DNA of 8,898 bases from an uncultured Eubacteriaceae bacterium (GTDB taxonomy: Bacteria > Bacillota > Clostridia > Lachnospirales > Lachnospiraceae), in assembly GCA_945938055.1 (NCBI GenBank), contig CAMEUH010000096.1:1-8898 (forward strand). Reading direction: 5' to 3'. Below are positions 1-6,220 of this stretch, piece after piece; position 1 is the first letter of the stretch, and the number at the start of each line of letters is the position of its first letter. The translations under genes were made by a program, and so were the position numbers. Under the pieces are notes generated by a model. It did no database searches. It saw only the letters and a list, made by a program, of their open reading frames with translations, and was not told the DNA's origin.

Positions 1-18
1 ATGTTTATTTCCCCTTTT

Positions 19-64
19 GCTTATTTTTTCATTATTTAATTGTACATGATAAAGAAAAATAAGC
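19..64. repeat. A+T-rich imperfect inverted repeat downstream of the last operon gene
   Basis: GCTTATTTTTTC at 19-30 and GAAAAATAAGC at 54-64 are inverted copies with one extra T in the first arm. They flank a 23-nt A+T-rich centre that contains TGTACA. The repeat lies just past the stop of the 123-residue gene, where a transcription end is expected. On the minus strand the second arm is followed by AAAAGGGG rather than a T run, so it does not fit a standard intrinsic terminator. It may be a 3'-end stabilising structure or a chance product of A+T-rich sequence. Confidence 0.35.
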
Positions 65-75
65 ATTTAAACCGT

Positions 76-447
76 CTATTCAATCATTTTATCAACATAA
101 CTTTTTAACTTAAGATATGTCTTTTCCGTATTCTCATTATCATATTTCAATGTGTATAACGAAAAATTTGTTGTAAAGCAACGATAAGAATGAATATAAT
201 CATCTTCGACAACATCAATGAGAACCACTTTATTTAAAGGCGACTGAAGATAACTTCCGATATTTAATTCGGAATTTTCATCAAGATTTAAGAACACGAC
301 GGATTCTCCATGTCGTGTCCTATCGAGACTTTCTTTAATGGTTGAAAGAAACCCTTGGGAAAGATTTCGTTCACTCATCAAATTGTAAATCATTTCCTCA
401 TCTTTACAGTTGATAAAGAAGATGGTTCCTCTCTTTTTTTCTTCCAT
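76..447 (-). CDS. Uncharacterised 123-aa protein, coupled to the end of the operon
   Basis: I do not recognise this protein. The start is supported by a GAGG site 8 nt before the ATG. That site lies inside the last codons of the methyltransferase gene, whose TAG ends only 3 nt upstream of this ATG, so translation is probably coupled. The protein has no signal peptide or membrane segment. Alternating hydrophobic strands (GTIFFIN near 7-13, SVVFLNL near 49-55, KVVLIDVV near 73-80) and a C-terminal helix suggest a small soluble alpha/beta fold. By hand count G+C over 121-420 is about 32%, against about 47% over 481-600 in the neighbouring methyltransferase, so composition shifts sharply at the operon end. 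This could mean later acquisition, or weaker constraint on a fast-evolving lineage-specific gene. It is a real gene by position, ribosome binding site and intact frame; its function is unknown. Confidence 0.75.
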   Translation of the reverse strand: MEEKKRGTIFFINCKDEEMIYNLMSERNLSQGFLSTIKESLDRTRHGESVVFLNLDENSELNIGSYLQSPLNKVVLIDVVEDDYIHSYRCFTTNFSLYTLKYDNENTEKTYLKLKSYVDKMIE

Positions 448-450
448 TTT

Positions 451-1191
451 CTAATCCTCTTTATAATGAATGTCCCATAGCTCCTGTGTATAAATCCCCT
501 GCTCCTTATATACCACAAGAGGTGGTTCCAGCTTAACCATGGACCTTGCACCCTTAATGGCATCAATCAGCAGCATGTTAGCCTCCTTATCCACAAATGG
601 ATGCACGAACCGTATCCTCTTTGGTTCCAGCTTATATTCCGTCAGTTTCGCCAGAATTTCTACCAGACGGTGCGGCCTGTGAATCATGTAAAAATGTCCA
701 TTTACCTTCAAAAGCCTGGATGCCTCCCTCACTACATCATCCAGACTGCATAGAATTTCATGGCGCGCAATCGCCTTATGACTATCTGGATTGGTAAGCC
801 CATGATTCTCATTCATGTAGGGCGGATTGGATGTCACCACATCATACTTTCCCGCACCCAAAAGCTTTGAGGCTTCTTTAATATCCCCCTGAACAATTTC
901 TACTTTTTCCTCCAGACCATTCATGATAACACTTCGTCTTGCCATCTCTACATTAATATCTTGAATCTCCAGACCGTAAAAATGGGAACCCCCATATCTT
1001 GCCTCCATAAGCATAGGAATAATGCCATTGCCCGTCCCCAGGTCAATGGCACTATCTTCTTTTCCCATTCGGGCGAATGCTGCCAAAAGCACTGCATCAA
1101 TGCCAAAACAGAAAATCTTCGTATTCTGAATAATTTTATATCCTTTGCGTCCAAGATCATCCAGACGCTCATTTTCCTGCAGATTATTCAT
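451..1191 (-). CDS. TrmN6/YabB-like tRNA1(Val) adenine-37 N6-methyltransferase
   Basis: This is a 246-residue class I SAM-dependent methyltransferase of the YabB/TrmN6 family. Members related to E. coli TrmN6 methylate N6 of A37 in tRNA-Val using S-adenosylmethionine. The SAM-binding motif I, DLGTGNG, is at residues 50-56. The catalytic SNPPY motif (the NPPY type of adenine-N6 methylases) is at 121-125. The N-terminal GIDAVLLAAFA segment (30-40) is typical of the family. I chose the ATG at 1191, which overlaps the ricT stop by 8 bp as ATGAATAA. A start at 1254 would add 21 basic, Ser/Trp-rich residues that do not resemble the family and would lie wholly inside ricT. The ribosome binding site is weak, which fits translational coupling. 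YabB follows YaaT in Bacillus too. Family assignment is firm; the exact tRNA target is inferred. Confidence 0.9.
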   Translation of the reverse strand: MNNLQENERLDDLGRKGYKIIQNTKIFCFGIDAVLLAAFARMGKEDSAIDLGTGNGIIPMLMEARYGGSHFYGLEIQDINVEMARRSVIMNGLEEKVEIVQGDIKEASKLLGAGKYDVVTSNPPYMNENHGLTNPDSHKAIARHEILCSLDDVVREASRLLKVNGHFYMIHRPHRLVEILAKLTEYKLEPKRIRFVHPFVDKEANMLLIDAIKGARSMVKLEPPLVVYKEQGIYTQELWDIHYKED

Positions 1192-2095
1192 CGTCCAGCT
1201 TTGACTTTCCTTCCTTTTTCTCCAATGCCTCCAGTGCCTTGAGCTCTTCGTCATTAATATTCATCTTCTCATGACGGTGCTTCGTCTTAAACTTCAATTC
1301 ACTTACCTTGTATTCCCTGATTTCTTTCTCATCATTATCCAGGGTAATAAGAACCTTTACCAGTTGTCTTAAGACGCTTACACTGCTTACCTCACCTTTC
1401 AATCCATCATTGGTTCTTACTTCATCCCCAATGTCCGGCAGACGGCTGTTTAAATATTCATATGTTTCCTGCTCATTTTTCAAGCAGCACATTAATCTTC
1501 CACACACACCTGAAATCTTTGTCGGATTCAGGGAAAGATTCTGTTCCTTTGCCATCCGGATGGAAACCGGCGCAAATTCCGGCAGAAATGTATTACAACA
1601 TAATTCTCTGCCACAAATACCAATTCCTCCCATGATTTTTGTCTCATCACGGACACCAATCTGACGAAGTTCAATTCTGGTCTTAAATACTGCTGCCAAA
1701 TCCTTAACCAACTCCCGGAAATCAATTCTTCCGTCCGCCGTAAAGTAAAACAGCACCTTATTATTATCAAACGTATACTCTGCTTCAATCAGCTTCATCT
1801 CAAGACCACGCTTTTTAATTTTCTCAAGACAAATCTGAAATGCATCCTTCTCTTTTTCCTTATTTCTTCTTTCCTGTTCATCGTCTTCCTTTGTTGCCCT
1901 CCGAAGGACAGGCTTTAAAGGCTGGATTACACTATCATCCTCAACTTCCCTTACCGGAAGCACAACTTCTCCATATTCCACGCCCCGCGCAGTTTCAACG
2001 ATAACATGTTCACCTTTTTCTATTGATAATCCTGCCGGATCAAAATAATATACCTTTCCGGCTCTTCGAAATCTTACACCTATTACTTTAACCAT
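1184..2095 (-). CDS. ricT: RicT/YaaT PSP1-domain regulatory protein
   Basis: This 303-residue protein belongs to the PSP1 C-terminal domain family, whose B. subtilis member RicT (YaaT) works with RicA and RicF. That complex carries Fe-S clusters and controls RNase Y-dependent RNA maturation, with effects on sporulation, competence and biofilm formation. Two cysteine motifs are visible: CGRELCC at 161-167 and CGRLMCC at 198-204, giving six cysteines in the conserved pattern. The N-terminal half has the usual YYFDPAGLSIEKGEHVIVET core. The protein is somewhat longer than the roughly 275-residue B. subtilis protein because of a Lys/Glu-rich tail after about residue 270. The ATG at 2095 has a strong AAAGGAG site 7 nt upstream, and the start overlaps holB by 8 bp (ATGGTTAA). 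The partners RicA and RicF are not in this window. Confidence 0.93.
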   Translation of the reverse strand: MVKVIGVRFRRAGKVYYFDPAGLSIEKGEHVIVETARGVEYGEVVLPVREVEDDSVIQPLKPVLRRATKEDDEQERRNKEKEKDAFQICLEKIKKRGLEMKLIEAEYTFDNNKVLFYFTADGRIDFRELVKDLAAVFKTRIELRQIGVRDETKIMGGIGICGRELCCNTFLPEFAPVSIRMAKEQNLSLNPTKISGVCGRLMCCLKNEQETYEYLNSRLPDIGDEVRTNDGLKGEVSSVSVLRQLVKVLITLDNDEKEIREYKVSELKFKTKHRHEKMNINDEELKALEALEKKEGKSKLDDE

Positions 2096-3086
2096 TATCT
2101 TTCTCCTTTATGGTCAGCAGCATCAGTTCCATGGTTAAATCAAAATTAACATTTGCTGCCAGCCTGGTTTTTGCCACATCCATTGCCTTTAAAATCCGGT
2201 TCAGGCCATCATAGGAACGGTCCGTGGCATCTTTTCTGATATATTTCAATTCATCCTTAAAAATCACAAGGTTTGCATCATTCGTACTCTTGTAAATCAA
2301 TACATCCCGGTACCACATCATCATAAAATCAATGTAGTCCTCAATGTCAATCTTATGCGCCGCTGCTTGTTTAATCGCCTCAATAATCTCTGTAAGCTCC
2401 ATTTCGTTAATATATTTTAACAAATGCAGCACATTATCCTTCAGCTCATTAAAATTCTCTGAAGTAGCGATGTCTATCGCCCTTCCCAACCTTCCCTGGG
2501 CAAAAGATGCCGCAAAACGGGCATGGTAATCCGGTATGTGTTCCTTTGTCATTAGATAACTTTCTATTTCCTGATTACTCAAAGGCTTTAGATTCAATGT
2601 TACACATCTTGAAAGAATCGTCGGAAGCAGACTGTCTGCATTGGTTGTAAGCAGGATGATAATTCCATATGACGGCGGTTCCTCAATGGTCTTTAACAGA
2701 GCATTCTGTGCCTGTACTGTCATTTTCTGCGCCTCATCTATAATATAGACCTTATGACGGCTGCTATATGGTTTAATCAGAATATCACTGTTTACCTGGA
2801 GACGAACATCCTCAACACCTATACTTGCAGGCTTTTCATGACTTACCCAGATGATATCCGGCTGGTTTCCACTTTCTGCCTGAATGCAGGAATGACATTT
2901 TCCACACGGCTCTACGCCGCCTTCCTCGCATTGTACTGCCTGTGCAAATACTCTTGCTATCGTTTTCTTTCCGATTCCCTCTTCACCATTTATGATATAC
3001 GCATGGGAAACCTTATTCAGCTTAATTGCGTTCATAAGGTGTTCTTTTATCTTCTCATGTCCAACGATTGCATCAAATCCCGGCAT
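2088..3086 (-). CDS. holB: DNA polymerase III subunit delta'
   Basis: This 332-residue AAA+ protein is the delta' subunit of the clamp loader, which with delta and tau/gamma loads the beta sliding clamp onto primed DNA. Numbering from the ATG at 3086, a P-loop-like NGEEGIGKKT lies at 33-42 and a zinc module uses Cys53, Cys61, Cys64 and Cys67. The Walker B-like DEAQ is at 117-120, the sensor segment TTN at 147-149, and the SRC motif with the arginine finger at 159-161. A GTG three codons upstream (3095) is in frame, but it is part of the AAAGGGGTG Shine-Dalgarno stretch 6 nt before the ATG, so the ATG is preferred. The gene lies between yaaR and ricT, as in Bacillus. Confidence 0.94.
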   Translation of the reverse strand: MPGFDAIVGHEKIKEHLMNAIKLNKVSHAYIINGEEGIGKKTIARVFAQAVQCEEGGVEPCGKCHSCIQAESGNQPDIIWVSHEKPASIGVEDVRLQVNSDILIKPYSSRHKVYIIDEAQKMTVQAQNALLKTIEEPPSYGIIILLTTNADSLLPTILSRCVTLNLKPLSNQEIESYLMTKEHIPDYHARFAASFAQGRLGRAIDIATSENFNELKDNVLHLLKYINEMELTEIIEAIKQAAAHKIDIEDYIDFMMMWYRDVLIYKSTNDANLVIFKDELKYIRKDATDRSYDGLNRILKAMDVAKTRLAANVNFDLTMELMLLTIKEKDNG

Positions 3087-3114
3087 ATCAATCACCCCTT
3101 TATCTCTGTTTCCA

Positions 3115-3555
3115 CTAAATGGTTATATCCAGAAGAAGCCCCTGAATTTCATTTACCTTCCCCAAAACTGCCAGATGATCTTTCTCATCCTTAAGTAATT
3201 CTCCTGCCAGATCATCCAGATTCTTATCTACCAGCTTTACAATGCCGTAAACTCTGTGTCTGCCCCTCCGATCAAGAAAATTCTCTCTTGAAAATTCATG
3301 AGAACGGTTTACCACCTCATTCATGAAACCCTTTACCAGTTCACGATAACGTTTCATGTCGCGGATATCCATGTGTTTTGCTATTTTTTCTCCCTGTGCG
3401 GTAATATCCTCCATCAGGGAGCTTAACCTTTTTTGTAAATCTTTTTCTTCAATATTACTGATTAACGTAAACTTAAAAGTGTCATCCGTCACGGAAGTAT
3501 TGGTATTCTGCTGCACAGGTGCTGCCTGCTGTATGTCATTTACTTTAATATCCAT
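3115..3555 (-). CDS. yaaR: YaaR family protein (DUF327)
   Basis: This 146-residue protein is a member of the YaaR/DUF327 family, whose biochemical role is unknown. The first 25 or so residues are polar and Gln/Thr/Asn-rich and probably flexible. The rest is mainly charged helices, with the family-like stretch RYRELVKGFMNEVVNRSHE followed by a basic DRRGRHRVYGIVKLVDKNL segment and a short hydrophobic C-terminus. There is no signal peptide or membrane span. The ATG at 3555 has a GGGGTGG site close upstream (AAGGGGTG, then 7 nt). The gene ends 28 nt before the holB start. It comes directly before holB, as in Bacillus, but no yaaQ/darA (c-di-AMP receptor) gene precedes it. Identification rests on sequence character and the conserved position. 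Confidence 0.88.
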   Translation of the reverse strand: MDIKVNDIQQAAPVQQNTNTSVTDDTFKFTLISNIEEKDLQKRLSSLMEDITAQGEKIAKHMDIRDMKRYRELVKGFMNEVVNRSHEFSRENFLDRRGRHRVYGIVKLVDKNLDDLAGELLKDEKDHLAVLGKVNEIQGLLLDITI

Positions 3556-3610
3556 AAATTTCCACCCCTTTTTCCGACGGCACTTCTAATTTGAAACAGC
3601 TTCCATAGAC

Positions 3611-3639
3611 ATTATAGCATAATGAAAGAAATTTACCTA
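3611..3639 (-). promoter_or_regulatory. Extended -10 promoter ahead of yaaR-holB-ricT-trmN6
   Basis: On the minus strand TATAAT (3611-3616) is preceded by TGC (3617-3619), giving a TGnTATAAT extended -10. The hexamer 17 nt upstream, TAGGTA (3634-3639), is a poor -35, which extended -10 promoters tolerate. The site lies about 56 nt upstream of the yaaR ATG, in the only sizeable gap (107 bp) of the leftward gene string. It would let yaaR and the genes after it be transcribed independently of the decarboxylase pair. There is no clear terminator between the guanylate-kinase-like gene and this site, so readthrough is also possible. Confidence 0.65.
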
Positions 3640-3662
3640 GTGATTTTTGTTTTCCATCATTT

Positions 3663-4259
3663 TCATTCCTGCATCCAAGTCAAAACATCCTGTGCTATTT
3701 CATCAATGCAGTCCTCTATAAATCCATTGTTAAAATACCGCTTTGTAATGCCTGCCCTTTCCAGTTTTTCTTCGCTAAAATCTTCGCAATCTGCCAGAAA
3801 TCTCCTGCACATTTCACGATATTTCGGCTCTTCCTGTTTCTTTTCCCGGTTCATTGCCCGTTCCAGCCTGATTCCGTCTTCTACTTCTATATATATCGGC
3901 ATTACCACATCTTTTCCATAGTATTCACAAAACTTCTCATAAGCCGCCAGGGTACCAATTACCAGATATCTTCCCTTATCCAGATCTACCTGCCCGTCAT
4001 CCGCCGTAAAATATTTCCATACACCATAAACCGTATTATATTCACGCAGCTCAATAATTTTTCCTTCCTGCTCCATTCTGTCGGCTGTCGCATCATCCGT
4101 AAAATGATACTCCACCCCTTCTGTCTCGCCACTTCGCATGGGGCGGGTAGTATACATAATCAGTTTTTTGAAACCAAGCTCTGATCTCTCCAGCAATGCT
4201 TGATAGATATGGTCCTTTCCACTGGAACTCTTTCCCATGATGCAAGCTATTTTATACAT
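3663..4259 (-). CDS. Guanylate-kinase-like protein with altered P-loop
   Basis: This 198-residue protein has the guanylate kinase fold; canonical Gmk (about 205 residues) phosphorylates GMP to GDP with ATP. Visible features are a P-loop GKSSSGKDH at 9-17, the GMP-binding-type segment TTRPMRSGE at 37-45 with EYHF at 50-53, YNTVYG at 74-79, and a charged lid-like helix around 131-152. In canonical Gmk the P-loop lysine is followed by G/S-T. Here Asp16-His17 replace those positions, so the Thr/Ser hydroxyl normally near Mg-ATP is missing. The ATG at 4259 is preferred over a TTG at 4268, because AAAGGAG sits 10 nt before the ATG but only 1 nt before the TTG. The start overlaps the decarboxylase stop by 13 bp. 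It occupies the tmk position of the Bacillus cluster. True GMP kinase activity is uncertain, and a separate housekeeping gmk may exist elsewhere. Confidence 0.82.
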   Translation of the reverse strand: MYKIACIMGKSSSGKDHIYQALLERSELGFKKLIMYTTRPMRSGETEGVEYHFTDDATADRMEQEGKIIELREYNTVYGVWKYFTADDGQVDLDKGRYLVIGTLAAYEKFCEYYGKDVVMPIYIEVEDGIRLERAMNREKKQEEPKYREMCRRFLADCEDFSEEKLERAGITKRYFNNGFIEDCIDEIAQDVLTWMQE

Positions 4260-5677
4260 TGTATCCAATCTCCTTTATCATCCTGCAAACCCTTAAGGAA
4301 TACACCGGCATTTCTCATTTCTTCCATCTGAATAAGAAGTTCTCCGGTAATCTCTTCTCCTGGATAAATCAATGGAATTCCCGGTGGATATGCATATGCC
4401 CATTCTGCTGATATTCTTCCCTCACATTCTTTTACGGAAACTTTCTCAACATCCATTTCCAATGCCATTCTTGGCGGCATTGCAACCTTCGCCTGAAAAA
4501 CATCCCTTGTTTGCGTTTTCAAATGATTCTGATGAGTATCAATAAGCACTTCTTTATCTAACTTCTCAAGTGCATTTTCCAACACTTCATACCATTGCGT
4601 TTTATCACCAATTGCTGTCATTAAAATAATATAATCCTTTGCTGCCATTTCTGCCTGAATATGATAATCCGTAAGCAGTTTCTCATATAACCAGACTCCC
4701 TGTCCTGGCACGCATAAAACAATCTTTGAAATATCGTAATCATAATATTCCTTTTTTTCTTCGGCATTCCCTGGAAACAGCCTGATATTATTAAGTTTTT
4801 CAAGTTGATTCCTTAATTTTAACAACGAAGCGATATATTTCTCATTTTCTTCCTTACCATTTTTACTAACCATATAATCAAGGCACCGGTTCATGCCCGC
4901 CATGAAAATATAAGAAGGACTTGATGTCTGATAAATAGAAAGATATTTCCGTACTTTCTCTACATCCACTCGTTCTCTATGAACATGCAGAATTGCCGTC
5001 TGGGTATAGGAAGGAAGCGTCTTATGAAGACTTTCAATTACCATGTCTGCCCCACATGCCAATGCCGTCTTTGGAAATATATCATGAAAATTAAAATGCG
5101 CTCCGTGTGCTTCATCCACAATTAATACTGCTTCTTTTTCGTGGCAGACCGTAGCAATTTCACGGATGTTGCTAACAATGCCTTCATACGTCGGTGATGT
5201 GATAACCACCACCTTCGCCTGACTATTTTCCAGAGCAGCTTTTACTTCTTTGGGGCAAATCTGTCCCATCATTCCATATTCCGGATTCATTTCCGGATAA
5301 AGATACTCTGGTACGAGTCCATTCAGATAAACCGCATTATATACCGCCTTATGACAATTTCTTGCAATTAGAATGCTATCTCCGTAATTTACGGAAGCAC
5401 TAATCGCAGCCAGAAGACCGGCACTGCTTCCGTTCACCAGATAGAAGCTATCATCTGCTCCATAGATTTCTGCTGCTTCATCTTCTATCTGTCGAATGAT
5501 TCCCTTAGGATAATGATAATCATCGAAGCCGTCAATTTCTGTTATATCAATTCCAGCCACACTTTCCATCCCAAATCTTTCATAGTTTCTTTTATGTCCG
5601 GGCATGTGAAACGGAATATAATCACTTTTTTCGTATCGTTCTAATTTATTATATAAAGTATCCTTTTTTCGGTTCAC
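4247..5677 (-). CDS. Orn/Lys/Arg decarboxylase-family PLP enzyme (YaaO/SpeA-like)
   Basis: This 476-residue fold-type I PLP enzyme belongs to the short (about 480-residue) Gram-positive group of the Orn/Lys/Arg decarboxylase major-domain family. That group includes B. subtilis SpeA (arginine decarboxylase) and YaaO. The N-terminal signature FHMPGHKR is at 23-30, the PLP-ring-contacting Asp of VDEAH is Asp188, and the Schiff-base lysine is Lys219 in SLHKT. The C-terminal-domain motif YPPGIPLIYPGE is at 430-441. The start is a GTG at 5677 with GGGAG 9 nt upstream, which places the FHMPGHKR motif at the usual distance from the N-terminus. It has its own promoter and its stop overlaps the guanylate-kinase-like gene by 13 bp, so the two are co-translated. 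The likely reaction is decarboxylation of arginine or lysine toward polyamines in the cytoplasm; substrate cannot be read from sequence alone. Confidence 0.93.
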   Translation of the reverse strand: MNRKKDTLYNKLERYEKSDYIPFHMPGHKRNYERFGMESVAGIDITEIDGFDDYHYPKGIIRQIEDEAAEIYGADDSFYLVNGSSAGLLAAISASVNYGDSILIARNCHKAVYNAVYLNGLVPEYLYPEMNPEYGMMGQICPKEVKAALENSQAKVVVITSPTYEGIVSNIREIATVCHEKEAVLIVDEAHGAHFNFHDIFPKTALACGADMVIESLHKTLPSYTQTAILHVHRERVDVEKVRKYLSIYQTSSPSYIFMAGMNRCLDYMVSKNGKEENEKYIASLLKLRNQLEKLNNIRLFPGNAEEKKEYYDYDISKIVLCVPGQGVWLYEKLLTDYHIQAEMAAKDYIILMTAIGDKTQWYEVLENALEKLDKEVLIDTHQNHLKTQTRDVFQAKVAMPPRMALEMDVEKVSVKECEGRISAEWAYAYPPGIPLIYPGEEITGELLIQMEEMRNAGVFLKGLQDDKGDWIQCIK

Positions 5678-5705
5678 CTTAATTCACTCCCATTCCAGCA
5701 CGTTT

Positions 5706-5734
5706 ATTGTATCAAATTTAGGCTGGATAGTAAA
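5706..5734 (-). promoter_or_regulatory. Sigma-A-type promoter of the decarboxylase gene
   Basis: On the minus strand TTTACT (5729-5734) and TACAAT (5706-5711) are separated by 17 nt, with TGA directly before the -10 (extended -10, TGnTACAAT). The predicted start of transcription is near 5699, giving a leader of about 22 nt that contains the GGGAG ribosome binding site. It drives leftward transcription and is divergent from the promoter at 5767-5795. Confidence 0.7.
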
Positions 5735-5766
5735 TTATAGATTTATAGTTTAATTTCTTAATTGTA

Positions 5767-5795
5767 TTGAAAAATATGTCGAAAAAATATATACT
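5767..5795 (+). promoter_or_regulatory. Near-consensus sigma-A promoter of the 113-aa gene
   Basis: TTGAAA (5767-5772) and TATACT (5790-5795) are separated by exactly 17 nt, each hexamer differing from the TTGACA/TATAAT consensus by one base. Transcription should begin near 5802, leaving a leader of about 38 nt. This is the best-matching promoter in the window and reads toward the only plus-strand gene. The surrounding DNA is very A+T-rich, which may help activity. Confidence 0.75.
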
Positions 5796-5839
5796 ATATA
5801 CATAATTATCTTTCTAAACACATATATGAGGATTAAGAT

Positions 5840-6181
5840 ATGAAACTTGAAGCGATTCTTCCTGAAATTTACACATTTATTGACTTTGCAAAACATGAAT
5901 ACTATAAGGCAGACCGACGTGGCGAACACACCTTCTCTGCCCATCTGGGAGGCGGTATTCCGAAAGAACACCCTATGCCTTATAATGTGTATATTCCGAT
6001 TCGTGATTACCTGAAACGTAATCCGGAAGAAATCGAAGATGTAATTGATTATTTATATGAAGAGTTTCACAAGAAGGAATATCCTTTCAAAAATGTTATT
6101 GTAAGTGAGAATTCTTATATTGAAAAAAAAGGCTTATTTAAGAAGGAATATCCTCAAATCGATGTTACATTAGAGTGGTAA
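5840..6181 (+). CDS. Uncharacterised 113-aa soluble protein, single-gene unit
   Basis: I do not recognise this protein. It is well supported as a gene: GAGG (5828-5831) sits 8 nt before the ATG, a near-consensus promoter lies upstream, and an intrinsic terminator follows 6 bp after the TAA. It has no signal peptide or membrane segment and appears cytoplasmic. Residues 1-24 look like an amphipathic helix (FIDFAKHEYYKAD). A Gly-rich turn, HLGGGIPKEHPMPYNVYIP, covers about 35-53. A second acidic helix, NPEEIEDVIDYLYEEF, covers 61-76, and a basic C-terminal part follows. The pentapeptide KKEYP occurs twice, at 78-82 and 101-105, encoded by identical 15-nt stretches. It is divergent from the decarboxylase and convergent with the L,D-transpeptidase gene, so context does not reveal a pathway. 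Confidence 0.85.
   Translation: MKLEAILPEIYTFIDFAKHEYYKADRRGEHTFSAHLGGGIPKEHPMPYNVYIPIRDYLKRNPEEIEDVIDYLYEEFHKKEYPFKNVIVSENSYIEKKGLFKKEYPQIDVTLEW
6071..6154 (+). repeat. 15-nt exact direct repeat inside the 113-aa gene
   Basis: AAGAAGGAATATCCT occurs at 6071-6085 and again at 6140-6154, 69 nt (23 codons) apart. Both copies are in frame and encode Lys-Lys-Glu-Tyr-Pro. All five codons are identical, so the match is at DNA level and not only at protein level. Confidence 0.8.
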
Positions 6182-6187
6182 ATTTTA

Positions 6188-6214
6188 GGGCACCAGGATG
6201 GTGCCCTTTCTTAT
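6188..6214 (+). terminator. Intrinsic terminator after the 113-aa gene
   Basis: GGGCACC (6188-6194), loop AGGAT and GGTGCCC (6200-6206) form a perfect 7-bp G+C-rich stem followed by TTTCTTAT. It starts 6 nt after the TAA of the 113-residue gene. On the minus strand, 3' of the L,D-transpeptidase gene, the same stem is followed only by TAAAATTT, so termination there should be weaker, although some two-way use is plausible. Confidence 0.88.
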
Positions 6215-6220
6215 ATTCTT

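Noticed and set aside
1192..1254. Upstream in-frame start giving a 267-residue methyltransferase
   Set aside because: The extra 21 residues are basic and Ser/Trp-rich, unlike the family, and lie wholly inside ricT. The ATG at 1191 gives the 8-nt overlap also seen at the holB/ricT junction.
3087..3095. GTG start for holB at 3095
   Set aside because: The GTG is part of the AAAGGGGTG ribosome binding site of the ATG at 3086, and MPGFDAIVGHE is the normal beginning of the protein.
2754..3194. Plus-strand open frame of 146 codons over holB and yaaR
   Set aside because: It is antisense to two well-supported genes, with no ribosome binding site or recognisable family. The same holds for the plus-strand frames over the ricT, trmN6 and L,D-transpeptidase genes.
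4260..4268. TTG start for the guanylate-kinase-like gene
   Set aside because: It would leave only 1 nt after AAAGGAG; the ATG at 4259 has a workable spacing.
5750..5971. Minus-strand open frame of 73 codons
   Set aside because: It runs antisense across the start of the 113-residue gene and through the A+T-rich promoter gap; composition alone explains its Phe/Ile-rich translation.
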